Assembly (NCBI RefSeq): GCF_007556815.1
Contig: NZ_CP041745.1
Coordinates: 3,697,001 to 3,761,000 of the forward strand
Length of the DNA stretch: 64,000 nt
Direction of reading: 5' to 3'
DNA from: Paraburkholderia megapolitana
Lineage (GTDB): Bacteria > Pseudomonadota > Gammaproteobacteria > Burkholderiales > Burkholderiaceae
In this document: piece after piece, positions 8,163 to 18,447 of the stretch
How positions within the stretch are numbered: the stretch's first letter is position 1
Layout of the letters: each line of letters opens with the position of its first letter
Program-made: the position numbers and the translations under genes
The notes under the pieces: model-generated
The model's database searches: none
What the model was told of the DNA's origin: nothing
Seen by the model: only the letters and a program-made list of their open reading frames with translations

Positions 8163-8943
8163 ATACGATTTCATGATCAACGCATTCGCGGCGTCGGGGA
8201 TCGTCGCGGTGCTGGCCGGTATCGTCGGTTATTTCCTGGTGATGCGCGGGCAGACGTTCGCCGGTCACGCGCTGTCGCACGTCGGCTTCACCGGCGCGAC
8301 CGGCGCCGTGCTGATCGGTATTTCGCCGATCTGGGGGATGGTCGGCTTTACGCTCGCCGCCGGCATCGGCATGGGCGCGCTTGGTGAACGACTCGCGGGC
8401 CGCGACGTGGCAATCGGCGTGATCCTGTCGCTGTCGCTCGGTTTCGGTTTGCTGTTCCTGCACTTCTTCACGGCCTACGCCACGCAGGTCACCGCGCTGC
8501 TGTTCGGTAACGTGCTCGGCGTCAACGCGTCGACACTCGCGATCCTCGCGGGGCTCGCCGTCGTGAGCCTGATCGCGCTCGCGGCGATCATGCGGCCGTT
8601 GCTGTTCGCCTCGCTGCAGCCGGAACTCGCGGAAGCCAAGGGCGTGTCGCTGCGTCTGATGTCGATGCTGTTTCTCGCGATCACCGCGATCGCAGTCGCT
8701 GCATGCACGCAGATCGTCGGCGTGCTGCTGGTGTTCACGCTGATGGTTGGGCCAGCCGCTGCCGCGCAGAACCTCACGACGCGGTTGTCCGCCGGTCTCA
8801 CGGTCGCCGCGTTACTTGCGCTCGCGCAGGCGTGGCTCGGCCTGACGCTCGCCTACTACACCGACTGGCCGACGAGCTTCTGGATCACCGCGCTTGCCGC
8901 ATTGTTCTACGGCGCAAGTTTGCTTGGACGACGCGGAGCGTAG
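8155..8943 (+). CDS. znuB: Zinc ABC transporter permease
   Basis: A 262-residue integral membrane protein of the ABC-3 family with about eight hydrophobic segments and the family GHALSHVGFTGA region near residue 38-50. The start at 8155 overlaps the znuC stop by 8 nt; a longer frame inside znuC only encodes the His-rich tail in another phase. Last gene of the zur-znuACB unit. It converges with fghA, leaving only 40 nt. Confidence 0.92.
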   Translation: MFEYDFMINAFAASGIVAVLAGIVGYFLVMRGQTFAGHALSHVGFTGATGAVLIGISPIWGMVGFTLAAGIGMGALGERLAGRDVAIGVILSLSLGFGLLFLHFFTAYATQVTALLFGNVLGVNASTLAILAGLAVVSLIALAAIMRPLLFASLQPELAEAKGVSLRLMSMLFLAITAIAVAACTQIVGVLLVFTLMVGPAAAAQNLTTRLSAGLTVAALLALAQAWLGLTLAYYTDWPTSFWITALAALFYGASLLGRRGA

Positions 8944-8954
8944 CGTAGCAGCCC

Positions 8955-8988
8955 GCGACGCGACGCGACGCTCACGCTCACGCTCACG
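8955..8988. repeat. Short tandem repeats between znuB and fghA
   Basis: Three copies of GCGAC (8955-8969) are followed by three copies of CTCACG (8971-8988). The second array contains the stop codon of fghA on the minus strand. There is no recognisable terminator in this 40-nt convergent gap. Copy number could vary between strains. Confidence 0.7.
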
Positions 8989-9829
8989 CAAGCAACACGC
9001 TCGCGTGATGTGCAAGGTGATCTTCGATAAACGTCGAGATGAAGTAATAGCCATGGTCGTAGCCGTCGTGACGACGTAACGTCAACGGCTGCCCGGCGTC
9101 GCGGCACGCCGCCTCGAACACGTCGGGATTAAGCTGCTCCGCGAGAAACTGGTCCGCGAGCCCCTGATCGATCAGGATGCCTTGCGCGAAGCGCTGCGAC
9201 GCATGCGCCACCAGTTCGCTCGCGTCGTACTGTTTCCATGCTTCGCGATCATCGCCGAGATAGCCGTCGAACGCCTTCTCACCCCACGGGCAACGCGATG
9301 GCGCAGCGATCGGTGCAAACGCCGACACCGAGCGATAGATCTCCGGGTTACGCAGCGCCAGCATCAGCGCACCGTGACCGCCCATCGAATGCCCGAAGAT
9401 CCCGAGCCGCGTTCCATCGACAGGTAAATTCGCCAGCACCGTCTCGCGCAACTCGTCGCGCACGTACGAGTACATCCGGTAATGCTTCGACCACGGCTCG
9501 CGTGTCGCATCCACATAGAAACCCGCACCGACACCGAAATCCCATGCGTCGCTTTCTCCCGGCACGCCCGCACCGCGCGGGCTCGTATCGGGAGAAATCA
9601 GCGCGATACCGTGCCGCGCGGCAAAGCGCTGCGCGCCGGCCTTGATCGGAAAAGTTTCTTCCGTGCAGGTCAGACCGGCCAGATAGAAGAGCGCCGGCAC
9701 GCGCCCATGCGCAGCTTGTGGCGGCAGATAGGCCGCGAAACGCATCGGCAGGCCGATGGTCTGCGACTCGTGGCGAAAGAAGCGCTGCACGCCACCGTGG
9801 CACGCATGCGAAGCGAGAGTCTCGAGCAT
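8984..9829 (-). CDS. fghA: S-formylglutathione hydrolase
   Basis: A 281-residue cytosolic alpha/beta-hydrolase (esterase D family) that hydrolyses S-formylglutathione to formate and glutathione. The nucleophile elbow GHSMGG has S148; the probable triad is completed by D226 (LADQFL) and H259 (GYDHGYYF). LAGLTCTEETF is the typical family segment near the N-terminus. Lies 13 nt downstream of frmA in one operon, giving the second step of formaldehyde detoxification. No FrmR-type repressor gene is nearby. Confidence 0.95.
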   Translation of the reverse strand: MLETLASHACHGGVQRFFRHESQTIGLPMRFAAYLPPQAAHGRVPALFYLAGLTCTEETFPIKAGAQRFAARHGIALISPDTSPRGAGVPGESDAWDFGVGAGFYVDATREPWSKHYRMYSYVRDELRETVLANLPVDGTRLGIFGHSMGGHGALMLALRNPEIYRSVSAFAPIAAPSRCPWGEKAFDGYLGDDREAWKQYDASELVAHASQRFAQGILIDQGLADQFLAEQLNPDVFEAACRDAGQPLTLRRHDGYDHGYYFISTFIEDHLAHHASVLLA

Positions 9830-9842
9830 GGCGGTGCGCTCC

Positions 9843-10949
9843 TTAGTACAGCACGACCGAGCGGATCGATTCGCCCTTCTTCATCAGGTCGAAACCCTCG
9901 TTGATACGATCGAGCGGCAGACGGTGCGTGATCAGGTCATCGATGTTGATCTTGCCTTCCATATACCAGTCGACGATCTTCGGCACATCGGTACGTCCGC
10001 GCGCGCCGCCGAATGCGGAACCCTTCCATTGACGTCCAGTAACAAGCTGGAACGGTCGCGTGCTGATCTCCTCGCCCGCCGCGGCCACGCCGATGATGAA
10101 CGACTGGCCCCAACCCTTGTGAGTACATTCGAGCGCTTGTCTCATCACCTTCGTGTTGCCGATACATTCGAACGAGTAGTCGGCGCCGCCATCGGTGAGC
10201 TGCACGATGTGATCGACGACGTTCTCGACTTCGTTCGGGTTGATGAAATGCGTCATGCCGAATTTCTTCGCGAGTTCGATACGGCCCGGGTTCAGATCGA
10301 CACCGATGATCTTGTCCGCTCCCACCATCTTCGCGCCCTGAATCACATTGAGCCCGATCCCGCCGAGCCCGAACACGACAACGTTCGCGCCCGCTTCGAC
10401 CTTCGCCGAATACACGACTGCACCAACGCCTGTCGTTACACCGCAGCCGATGTAGCAGATCTTGTCGAACGGCGCGTCCTCGCGCACCTTCGCAACGGCG
10501 ATCTCCGGCACGACGATGTAGTTCGAGAACGTCGAGGTCCCCATGTAGTGAAACAGCGGTTTGCCGTCGAGCGAGAAACGCGAGCTCGCATCGGGCATCA
10601 GCCCGCGACCTTGCGTCGAGCGGATCGCCTGGCACAGGTTCGTCTTGCGCGACAGGCAGAACTTGCACTGGCGACATTCGGGCGTGTAAAGCGGGATCAC
10701 GTGATCGCCCTTCTTCAGCGTACCGACTCCCGGGCCGACGTCGACCACGATGCCGGCGCCTTCATGTCCGAGGATCGCCGGGAAGATGCCTTCCGGGTCC
10801 GCGCCCGACAGCGTGTAGTAATCGGTGTGGCAGATGCCGGTTGCCTTCACCTCGATCAGCACCTCGCCCGCACGCGGCCCTTCTAGATCGACTTCCTCGA
10901 TCGTCAACGGTGCGCCGGCCTTCCATGCGATAGCTGCTTTTGTCTTCAT
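9843..10949 (-). CDS. frmA: S-(hydroxymethyl)glutathione dehydrogenase (class III alcohol dehydrogenase)
   Basis: A 368-residue zinc-dependent dehydrogenase that oxidises the formaldehyde-glutathione adduct with NAD. The catalytic-zinc segment [12 protein letters not shown] and GHEGAG is followed by the structural-zinc cysteines in [15 protein letters not shown]; the Rossmann motif is GLGGIGLN. The ATG at 10949 was chosen because AGGAG lies 8 nt upstream; a start 10 codons earlier has no such site. Forms an operon with fghA. Confidence 0.95.
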   Translation of the reverse strand: MKTKAAIAWKAGAPLTIEEVDLEGPRAGEVLIEVKATGICHTDYYTLSGADPEGIFPAILGHEGAGIVVDVGPGVGTLKKGDHVIPLYTPECRQCKFCLSRKTNLCQAIRSTQGRGLMPDASSRFSLDGKPLFHYMGTSTFSNYIVVPEIAVAKVREDAPFDKICYIGCGVTTGVGAVVYSAKVEAGANVVVFGLGGIGLNVIQGAKMVGADKIIGVDLNPGRIELAKKFGMTHFINPNEVENVVDHIVQLTDGGADYSFECIGNTKVMRQALECTHKGWGQSFIIGVAAAGEEISTRPFQLVTGRQWKGSAFGGARGRTDVPKIVDWYMEGKINIDDLITHRLPLDRINEGFDLMKKGESIRSVVLY

Positions 10950-11262
10950 CGTGAATGCTCCTGTATCTGTTGATTCCAAATCCGTTTGCGCGTTGCGCCG
11001 GCCGGACTGCGGGTCGCGTCATGATCGCAAAAAATTGTGTATGCCGCGTTGGCGCGCCCGTCATCGCGTTAACTGCAAGCGACATCGGCACGTTTGCTGC
11101 GATGGCGCATCGACCTCCGACGGCTTTCGACAATAGGGGCACCAAAGATCGGCCACGCTTTCATACCTGAAGCATAGTCGGTTGATCGCAGTCGCCGCAG
11201 TAATGTAACCTGCCACTCCGTTGCACCCTCCTCGCCTTGCTAACGCTAATTGCCGAACGTCG
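10950..11262. other. Intergenic region between frmA and the ThiE-like gene
   Basis: This 313-nt divergent gap must hold the promoters of both genes. I see an AT-rich patch (GCAAAAAATTG near 11028) and the frmA AGGAG site, but no convincing -35/-10 pair, operator palindrome or small ORF with a ribosome binding site. Confidence 0.5.
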
Positions 11263-11862
11263 ATGACCGACCCCGCCCGTTTGCCGCCGACTTATCTGGT
11301 CACTCCGGAACCACTAGCTGAAGAGTCGTTAGCAGACTTCGTCGCGCATCTGGAGCGCACGCTGGAAGCGGGCATCCGTCTCGTACAACTACGGGCCAAA
11401 ACGCTCGCAGCGCCACAGTATGCCGAACTGGCCAGGCTGGCGCTGGCGTGTTGCCGGCGCCACGATGCGCGCCTGCTGTTGAACGCGCCGGTCGATGTCG
11501 TGCTGGCCGTGCAAGCCGACGGCATTCACCTCACCAGTACTCGGCTGATGGCATGCACCGCGCGGCCCTTGCCTTCCGGACTGCTGGTTTCGGCGGCGTG
11601 CCACGACGAGCGCCAGGTGCAGCATGCGAACGAGATCGGCGCCGATCTGCTGACCATTTCGCCGGTCTTGCCGACGGCGACCCACACTACAGCGGAGCCG
11701 CTCGGCTGGCCGCGCTTTCGCGAACTCGTCGCACTGACGACGATCCCCGTCTTTGCGCTGGGCGGAATGAGCACCGATACCCTGGCCGACGCCCGCAACG
11801 CAGGCGCTCATGGAATCGCGGCGATTCGTGCGCTGTGGCAAACAGGGAACATTGCCGGGTAA
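11263..11862 (+). CDS. Thiamine phosphate synthase-like (ThiE/TenI-type) protein
   Basis: A 199-residue TIM-barrel protein of the ThiE/TenI group. Recognisable segments are RLVQLRAK, LLLNAPVDVVLAVQADGIHL, the phosphate-binding GADLLTISPV and PVFALGGMS near the end. The canonical NDD magnesium segment of ThiE is replaced by NAP, and HLTSTRL is the wording I associate with the ThiE-like domain fused to MutT in other proteobacteria. It may therefore not be a true thiamine phosphate synthase. No other thiamine gene is nearby. Confidence 0.72.
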   Translation: MTDPARLPPTYLVTPEPLAEESLADFVAHLERTLEAGIRLVQLRAKTLAAPQYAELARLALACCRRHDARLLLNAPVDVVLAVQADGIHLTSTRLMACTARPLPSGLLVSAACHDERQVQHANEIGADLLTISPVLPTATHTTAEPLGWPRFRELVALTTIPVFALGGMSTDTLADARNAGAHGIAAIRALWQTGNIAG

Positions 11863-12182
11863 GGCAATTTAAGCCCAGTAGAGGGTTAACCCCGCCAGTT
11901 GCGCCACCGCGCCAAAACCGCATTATTCGTCCCGCGGAATACTGCTCATAGACTTTCACGCATATCCCCGCGCATCGCGCCGTGCGGCGCACCGTCGTGC
12001 CTCACCGCCGAACGGGGCTCACAGCGCCTGCCGGCCAAATGTGCGCGCCAGTGCGCCCGAAAAACCGGCATGCGCATATCGGCACCGCGAAGTCCGGAAT
12101 AGGCCCCACTGGTCTTGTTGTGCCTTTTCGTCCCGCATACCTTGGAGTCCATCCTGAAAAATCAGAGGCGGAGACAGACAAG
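11863..12182. other. Intergenic region before the NCS2 permease gene
   Basis: In this 320-nt stretch I find a purine-rich ribosome binding site (GGCGGAGACAG, ending about 10 nt before the permease ATG at 12183). I see no clear terminator for the upstream gene, no riboswitch fold I recognise and no supported small ORF. Confidence 0.5.
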
Positions 12183-13601
12183 ATGCAATCGACCCAGGTT
12201 CATCCGTGCGACGAACGACTGCCCGCCGGGCAGTTGTTGACGCTCGGCATCCAGCACGTGCTCGTGATGTACGCGGGCGCGGTGGCGGTTCCACTGATCA
12301 TCGGTAGCGCGTTGAAGCTGCCCAAAGATCAGGTCGCGTTTCTGATCAGCGCCGATCTGTTTGCGTGCGGTATCGCGACGCTGATCCAGACGCTTGGATT
12401 GTGGATCTTCGGCATCCGTCTGCCGGTCATCATGGGCTGCACGTTCGCAGCAGTCGGCCCGATGGTCGCGATCGGCACCAACCCCAGCCTCGGCATACTC
12501 GATATCTTCGGTTCGACGATCGCCGCCGGCATCGTCGGCATCGTGCTCGCGCCGGCGATCGGCAAGCTGCTGCGATTCTTTCCACCGGTCGTGGTCGGCG
12601 TCGTGATCTCGGTGATCGGGCTCTCGCTGATGGAAGTCGGCATCAACTGGGCGGCGGGCGGCGTCGGCAATCCCGACTACGGCAATCCGGTCTATCTCGG
12701 TCTGTCGCTCGTCGTGCTGATGCTGATCCTGCTCATCAACAAGTTCGGGCGCGGCTTCATCGCCAATATCTCGGTGCTGCTCGGCATCGTCGCGGGCTTC
12801 GTGATCGCGCTGCTGCTCGGTCGCGTCAACATGGACGGCATAACGAGCGCACCGTGGGTCGGTTTCGTCATGCCGTTCCACTTCGGCATGCCGCACTTCG
12901 ATCCGCTGTCGATTGCGACGATGGTCACCGTGATGTTCGTCACCTTCATCGAATCGACCGGCATGTTTCTCGCGGTCGGCGACATGGTGGATCGGCCCGT
13001 CGACCAGAAGACGCTTGTGCGCGGACTACGCGTCGATGGGCTCGGTACGCTGATCGGCGGCATCTTCAATTCGTTCCCGCATACGTCGTTCTCGCAGAAC
13101 GTCGGCTTGATCGGCGTGACCGGTGTGAAGAGCCGCTTTGTCTGCGCGATGGGCGGCGTGCTGCTGGTGCTGCTGGGCCTGTTCCCGAAGATGGCTCAGG
13201 TGGTCGCGTCGGTGCCCGCATTCGTGCTGGGCGGCGCGGGCATCGTGATGTTCGGGATGGTTGCCGCGAACGGCATCAAGGTGTTGTCGAAAGTCGACTT
13301 CGTGAAGAACCACCACAACCTCTTCATCGTCGCGGTGAGTATCGGGCTCGGTCTCGTGCCGGTTGTGTCGCCGCATTTTTTCGCACGGCTGCCGCCCGCG
13401 CTGTCGCCGCTGCTGCATAGCGGGATTCTGCTAGCGTCGGTGTCGGCGGTGTTGCTGAATCTGATCTTCAACGGTGTGAAGGGTGAACGTGCCGCGCAAC
13501 GCGATATCCGCCGCGCAGGCCACGATTTCGATGGGCGCGGTGCAAACAGCCAGCCTCCGGTTGCAGGAGATGACATGCTGCGCGCCGCCGATCTTCACTG
13601 A
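12183..13601 (+). CDS. NCS2-family purine (xanthine/urate-type) permease
   Basis: A 472-residue inner-membrane symporter of the nucleobase:cation symporter-2 family with about 12-14 hydrophobic segments. The family signature is present as SQNVGLIGVTGVKSR, the pattern found in xanthine and urate transporters (QNxGxxxxT), and FIESTG supplies the conserved glutamate of helix 8. The ATG at 12183 follows GGAG; the upstream in-frame extension is basic, non-hydrophobic and lacks a ribosome binding site. Substrate within purines is not resolved. Confidence 0.88.
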   Translation: MQSTQVHPCDERLPAGQLLTLGIQHVLVMYAGAVAVPLIIGSALKLPKDQVAFLISADLFACGIATLIQTLGLWIFGIRLPVIMGCTFAAVGPMVAIGTNPSLGILDIFGSTIAAGIVGIVLAPAIGKLLRFFPPVVVGVVISVIGLSLMEVGINWAAGGVGNPDYGNPVYLGLSLVVLMLILLINKFGRGFIANISVLLGIVAGFVIALLLGRVNMDGITSAPWVGFVMPFHFGMPHFDPLSIATMVTVMFVTFIESTGMFLAVGDMVDRPVDQKTLVRGLRVDGLGTLIGGIFNSFPHTSFSQNVGLIGVTGVKSRFVCAMGGVLLVLLGLFPKMAQVVASVPAFVLGGAGIVMFGMVAANGIKVLSKVDFVKNHHNLFIVAVSIGLGLVPVVSPHFFARLPPALSPLLHSGILLASVSAVLLNLIFNGVKGERAAQRDIRRAGHDFDGRGANSQPPVAGDDMLRAADLH

Positions 13602-13624
13602 CGCTTCGTTCCCAACGATGAATG

Positions 13625-13654
13625 AAAAAAGCCACGGCATGTGCCGTGGCTTTT
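13625..13654. terminator. Bidirectional rho-independent terminator
   Basis: The stem GCCACGGCA/TGCCGTGGC (13631-13650) is flanked by six A on the left and four T on the right, so it can stop both the plus-strand permease transcript and the minus-strand pump operon that converge here. Confidence 0.9.
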
Positions 13655-13700
13655 CGCTTCGCACGAACCTGCTCGTACGACGTGTACTGCTTGTATGTGC

Positions 13701-15230
13701 TTACCCGGCTGACGGCGCCGACGCTGCCGAAGTCGCTGCCGCAGGCGCGCGCTCCGCGCTGTAATCGACCGGCGCATCGGCCGGACGCGGCTGTTCGCCG
13801 GCCCGTTCGATCCATCCGCCACCCAGCGCCTTGTACAGATCGACGAGATTCGTCAACCGGTTCACGCGGGCGTTCACGAGCGACTGCTGCGCGGTGTACA
13901 GATTGGTCTGCGCGGTCAGCACCGACAGATAGCTGTCCACACCGTTCGTGTAGCGCAGGTTGGACAGATCGAGTGCACGCTGTTCGGCAAACGTGTTGCG
14001 CTCGAGCGCCTGGATCTGCTGATCGTAGGTGCCGCGCGCAGCCAGGCCGTCGGCGACTTCGCGGAACGCCGTCTGGATCGCCTTCTCGTACTGAGCGATC
14101 TGAATGTTCTTCTGCACGGTGGCAAGGTCGAGGTTCGCCTTGTTCACACCGCCCTGGAAGATCGGCAGCGAGATCTGCGGCGCAAACTGCCACGCCGCGC
14201 TACCCGCCTTGAAAAGACCACCCAGTGTCGGGCTCAGCGTACCGAAGTTGCCCGTCAGCGAGATCTTCGGGAAGAACGCGGCGCGTGCCGCTCCGATGTT
14301 CGCGTTGGCGGCCAGCAGACTCTCTTCGGCCTGCATGATGTCCGGGCGCCGCGTCAGCAGGTCGGACGGTAAACCAGCCGGAATATCGGTGATCAGCGCT
14401 TGATCGTTGAGCGGCAAGCCCGCCGCCAGATCGGCCGGCAGCGGCTCGCCGATCAGCAGCACCAGTGCGTTTTCAGCTTGCGCGCGCAAACGTGCCTGCG
14501 CCTGCTGATTTGCCTCGGCCTGCTCGACCACGGTCTGCGCCTGCCGCAGATCGAGTTCGGAACCGGTGCCGGTATCGAACTGCACCTTCGCGATCCGGTA
14601 CGACTCCTGCGAACTCTTCAACGTGTTCTGCGTGACCTGCAGCAGATCGTCGGCACCGAGCACCTGCAGATACTGATCGGCCACTTGCGCCACCAGCGCG
14701 ATCTCCGCCGCCTTGCGCGCCTGCGCCGTCGACAGATACTGCGCGAGGGCCTGGTCCTTCAGGCTCTGGATACGCCCGAAGAAATCGAGCTCCCACGAAC
14801 CATTCACGCCGACCGAGTACTGGTTCTGGATGGTCTGGTTGGCGACGGATAGATCGAGCGGCGTGCGCGACTTGGTCTGCTGCCCGACCGCACTGATTGT
14901 CGGGAGCAACGCACCGCGCTGGATCTGATACTGCGCGCGCGCGGCCTGCATGTTCAGCACCGACACGCGCAGATCGCGGTTGTTCTTCAACGCGATGTCG
15001 ATCAGCCGCTGCAACCGCGCATCGGCGAAGAAATCGCGCCAGCCGATGTCAGTCGCCGCCTGACCGTTCGCGCTCGTCGCACCGGCCGCAGCGGCCGGCT
15101 GCGTCGCGTACACGCCGCCGGTCGGGAAGCTCCCCGACACAGGCGCAGCCGGGCGCTGGTAATGCGGCGCCATCGTGCAGCCGGCGGCAAACAGCGCGAC
15201 CGCGATGGCAATTAACGAATGTTTTTGCAT
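13701..15230 (-). CDS. oprB: RND efflux outer-membrane lipoprotein (OprM/NodT family)
   Basis: A 509-residue outer-membrane channel of the TolC-like OEP family. The lipobox LFAAGC places the acylated Cys at residue 18. Two OEP repeats are visible, with the RPDIMQAEESL segment and long helical coiled-coil regions. The ATG at 15230 gives a proper lipoprotein signal; the longer frame does not. It is the last gene of the pump operon, 10 nt after the RND gene. The symbol follows B. pseudomallei BpeAB-OprB and is a best guess among related pumps. Confidence 0.88.
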   Translation of the reverse strand: MQKHSLIAIAVALFAAGCTMAPHYQRPAAPVSGSFPTGGVYATQPAAAAGATSANGQAATDIGWRDFFADARLQRLIDIALKNNRDLRVSVLNMQAARAQYQIQRGALLPTISAVGQQTKSRTPLDLSVANQTIQNQYSVGVNGSWELDFFGRIQSLKDQALAQYLSTAQARKAAEIALVAQVADQYLQVLGADDLLQVTQNTLKSSQESYRIAKVQFDTGTGSELDLRQAQTVVEQAEANQQAQARLRAQAENALVLLIGEPLPADLAAGLPLNDQALITDIPAGLPSDLLTRRPDIMQAEESLLAANANIGAARAAFFPKISLTGNFGTLSPTLGGLFKAGSAAWQFAPQISLPIFQGGVNKANLDLATVQKNIQIAQYEKAIQTAFREVADGLAARGTYDQQIQALERNTFAEQRALDLSNLRYTNGVDSYLSVLTAQTNLYTAQQSLVNARVNRLTNLVDLYKALGGGWIERAGEQPRPADAPVDYSAERAPAAATSAASAPSAG

Positions 15231-15240
15231 CTCTATGTCC

Positions 15241-18200
15241 TTAGCTGGCCGAGCCGCCGCCACCTTGTGGATCGTGCGGATGGTGCTCGTTGTAATGCTG
15301 GAGCGCGACGTCCGGATCTTCCTTCTCGCCGGAGAACTTCGCGCGGATCACGACGAAGAACATCGGGATCATGAAAATCGCGAGGAACGTTGCCGTCAAC
15401 ATCCCGCCGATCACGCCCGTACCGATCGCGTGCTGGCTTGCCGAGCCCGCGCCGTTACTGATCGCGAGCGGCAGCACACCGAGAATGAACGCAAGCGACG
15501 TCATCAGGATCGGGCGCAACCGCAGACGCGCGGCTTCGAGCGCGGCTTCGACCGGTCCCATGCCTCCGCCCTGCTGCAACTCACGCGCAAACTCGACAAT
15601 CAGAATCGCGTTCTTCGCCGATAGCCCCACGGTTGTCAGCAAGCCGACCTGGAAGAACACGTCGTTCTCCAGCCCGCGCAGTGTCACCGCGAGCAGCGCG
15701 CCGAGCACGCCGAGCGGCACCACCATGATCACCGCGAACGGGATCGACCAGCTTTCGTACAGTGCCGCGAGACACAGGAACACGACGAGGATCGAGATGC
15801 CGTACAGGATCGGCGCCTGCGAACCGGACTGACGTTCCTGGAACGACAGACCCGTCCATTCGTAGCCGATGCCCGCGGGCAGCTTCTTCGCGATCGCTTC
15901 GATCGCCGTCATCGCCTGGCCGGTACTCTTGCCCGGTGCCGCCGCGCCCTGGATTTCGACCGCGGAAATCCCGTTGTAGCGTTCGAGCTTCGGCGAACCG
16001 TAGGTCCAGTGGCCGGTCGCAAACGCGCTGAACGGCACCATCCCGCCCGCGCCGTTGCGCACGAACCAGACGCTCAGGTCTTCCGGCTTCATGCGGAACA
16101 GCGGCTCGCCCTGCACGTACACCTTCTTGATCCGGTTATCGGTATCGAGGAAGTTGTTCACGTACGACGACGCCCATGCGATCGAGAACGTCTGGTCGAT
16201 CGATGCTGCCGACACGCCAAGCGCCAGCGCCTTTTCGCGGTCGATATCGACCTTGAACTGCGGCGTGTCGTTCAGGCCGTTCGGCCGCACCTGTGCGAGC
16301 GTCGGATCTTGCGCCGCCATGCCGAGCAACTGGTTACGTGCTGCCATCAGCGCATCGTGGCCGAGGCCACCGCGATCCTGCAACTCGAAGTCGAAGCCCG
16401 ATGCGGTACCGAGTTCGGGAATCGACGGCGGGTTGACCGGGAAGATCAGCGCATCCTTGTACGGCGCGAAGTGCATGAACATCCGGCCGACCAGTGCCTG
16501 AACCTTCTGGTCCGCGTGCTGGCGCTGCGAATAGTCCTTCATCCGCACGAACACGAGACCCGAGTTCTGGCCACGGCCCGCGAAGCTGAAGCCGTTCACC
16601 GTGAACACCGACTCGACGATGTTCTTCTCGTCCTTCAACAGATAGTCGGAGACGGTTGCGAGCGTGCGCGCGGTGGTTTCCTGGGTCGAGCCGGCCGGCG
16701 TCTGCACCAGCACGAACATCGTGCCCTGGTCTTCATCGGGCAGGAACGATTTCGGCAAGCGAGCAAACAGCAACCCGACCGCGACGATCACCACCAGATA
16801 AATGATGAGCCAGCGGCCCGAGCGCTTGATGACGTGGTGCACGCCGCTGTGATACTTGTCGCGGCTGCGGTCGAACCACTTGTTGAACCAGCCGAAGAAG
16901 CCCTTCTTCTCTTCGTGATGACCCTGCGGAATCGGCTTCAGGATCGTCGCGCACAGCGCCGGCGTCAGAATCAACGCGACCAGCACGGACAGCACCATTG
17001 CAGCCACGATCGTCAGCGAGAACTGCCGGTAGATCGCCCCGACCGAGCCGCCCGAGAACGCGACCGGCACGAACACCGCCGACAGCACGAGCGCCACCCC
17101 GACCAGTGCGCCGGTGATCTGGTCCATCGCCTTACGCGTCGCCTGCACCGGCGATAGCCCTTCTTCGGCCATCACCCGCTCGACGTTCTCCACTACCACG
17201 ATCGCATCGTCCACCAGCAAGCCGATGGCGAGCACGAGACCGAACATCGACAGCACGTTGATCGAGAAGCCGACCAGTCCCATGATCGCGAACGTACCGA
17301 GCAGCACCACCGGCACCGCGATCGTCGGAATCAACGTCGCGCGCAGGTTCTGCAGGAACAGGTACATCACGAGGAACACGAGGACGATACCTTCCAGCAG
17401 CGTCTTGACCACTTCCTCGATCGACAGGCGCACGAACGGCGTCGTGTCATACGGATACTTCACGACCAGACCGTGCGGGAAGTACTTCGACAGCTCGTCG
17501 ATCTTCGCGCGCACGGCCTTCGCCGTGGCGAGCGCGTTCGCGCCGGTCGCGAGCTGAATGCCGAAGCCGGCTGTCGGCGCACCGTTGTACTTCGTGTCGA
17601 CGTTGTAGTTTTCGCCGCCCAGTTCGATGCGCGCCACGTCCTTCATGCGCACACGCGAGCCGTCCTGGTTCACCTTCAGCAGCACGTTGCCGAACTGCTC
17701 GGGCGTTTGCAGCAGCGTCGCTTCCGTGATGGTCGCCTGCAGTGCCTGCCCCGGTATCGAGGGCGTGCCGCCGAGCTGGCCGCCGGCCACCTGGACGTTC
17801 TGCGCCTGCAGTGCGTTGATCACATCGACCGGCGTCAGCGCGTAGTTGTTGAGCTTCGCCGCATCGAGCCAGACCCGCATCGCGTACTGCGTGCCGAACA
17901 GCGTCACCGTGCCGACCCCGTCGATCCGGCTGACCGGATCTTCGACGTTCGACGCGACGTAGTTTGCCAGATCGTACTTGCTCATGCTGCCGTCTTCGGA
18001 GACGAACGCCATCACGAGCAGGAAGCTCGCGCTCGACTTCGTCACCTTCGTGCCGAGCTGCTGCACGACTTGAGGCAACAGCGGTGTGGCGAGCTGCAGC
18101 TTGTTCTGCACCTGCACCTGGGCGATGTCGGGGTTGGTCCCCGCCGCGAACGTCAGCGTGATGGTTGCCGTGCCCGAATCGTCACTGGTCGACGACAGAT

Positions 18201-18429
18201 ACAGCAAGTGATCGAGACCGCTCATCTGCTGCTCGATGACCTGCGTGACGGTGTTTTCCACCGTCTTCGCCGATGCGCCCGGGTACGTTGCGCTGATCTG
18301 CACGGACGGCGGAGCGATGGTCGGGTATTGCGCGATCGGCAACGTGAAAATCGACGCGATCCCCGCCAGCATCAGGATGATGGCGATCACCCACGCAAAA
18401 ATCGGGCGATCGATAAAAAACTTTGCCAT
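15241..18429 (-). CDS. bpeB: RND multidrug efflux transporter, inner-membrane pump (HAE1 family)
   Basis: A 1062-residue AcrB/MexB-type proton antiporter with 12 membrane helices and two large periplasmic domains. The start [19 protein letters not shown] is typical for the family. The proton-relay pair is seen in [13 protein letters not shown] in TM4, and [11 protein letters not shown] and [13 protein letters not shown] belong to the porter domain. GGGAG precedes the ATG. The length fits BpeB better than AmrB as I recall them; substrate range (macrolides, aminoglycosides and others) cannot be read from the sequence. Confidence 0.93.
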   Translation of the reverse strand: MAKFFIDRPIFAWVIAIILMLAGIASIFTLPIAQYPTIAPPSVQISATYPGASAKTVENTVTQVIEQQMSGLDHLLYLSSTSDDSGTATITLTFAAGTNPDIAQVQVQNKLQLATPLLPQVVQQLGTKVTKSSASFLLVMAFVSEDGSMSKYDLANYVASNVEDPVSRIDGVGTVTLFGTQYAMRVWLDAAKLNNYALTPVDVINALQAQNVQVAGGQLGGTPSIPGQALQATITEATLLQTPEQFGNVLLKVNQDGSRVRMKDVARIELGGENYNVDTKYNGAPTAGFGIQLATGANALATAKAVRAKIDELSKYFPHGLVVKYPYDTTPFVRLSIEEVVKTLLEGIVLVFLVMYLFLQNLRATLIPTIAVPVVLLGTFAIMGLVGFSINVLSMFGLVLAIGLLVDDAIVVVENVERVMAEEGLSPVQATRKAMDQITGALVGVALVLSAVFVPVAFSGGSVGAIYRQFSLTIVAAMVLSVLVALILTPALCATILKPIPQGHHEEKKGFFGWFNKWFDRSRDKYHSGVHHVIKRSGRWLIIYLVVIVAVGLLFARLPKSFLPDEDQGTMFVLVQTPAGSTQETTARTLATVSDYLLKDEKNIVESVFTVNGFSFAGRGQNSGLVFVRMKDYSQRQHADQKVQALVGRMFMHFAPYKDALIFPVNPPSIPELGTASGFDFELQDRGGLGHDALMAARNQLLGMAAQDPTLAQVRPNGLNDTPQFKVDIDREKALALGVSAASIDQTFSIAWASSYVNNFLDTDNRIKKVYVQGEPLFRMKPEDLSVWFVRNGAGGMVPFSAFATGHWTYGSPKLERYNGISAVEIQGAAAPGKSTGQAMTAIEAIAKKLPAGIGYEWTGLSFQERQSGSQAPILYGISILVVFLCLAALYESWSIPFAVIMVVPLGVLGALLAVTLRGLENDVFFQVGLLTTVGLSAKNAILIVEFARELQQGGGMGPVEAALEAARLRLRPILMTSLAFILGVLPLAISNGAGSASQHAIGTGVIGGMLTATFLAIFMIPMFFVVIRAKFSGEKEDPDVALQHYNEHHPHDPQGGGGSAS

Positions 18430-18447
18430 GAAACAGGCTCCCTGTTA

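Noticed and set aside
12100..12182. Purine riboswitch in front of the NCS2 permease
   Set aside because: I could not find the conserved three-way junction core of purine riboswitches; only a ribosome binding site is visible.
16009..17157. Plus-strand frame of 382 codons opposite the RND pump gene
   Set aside because: Shadow frame of a highly conserved transporter; no supporting signals.
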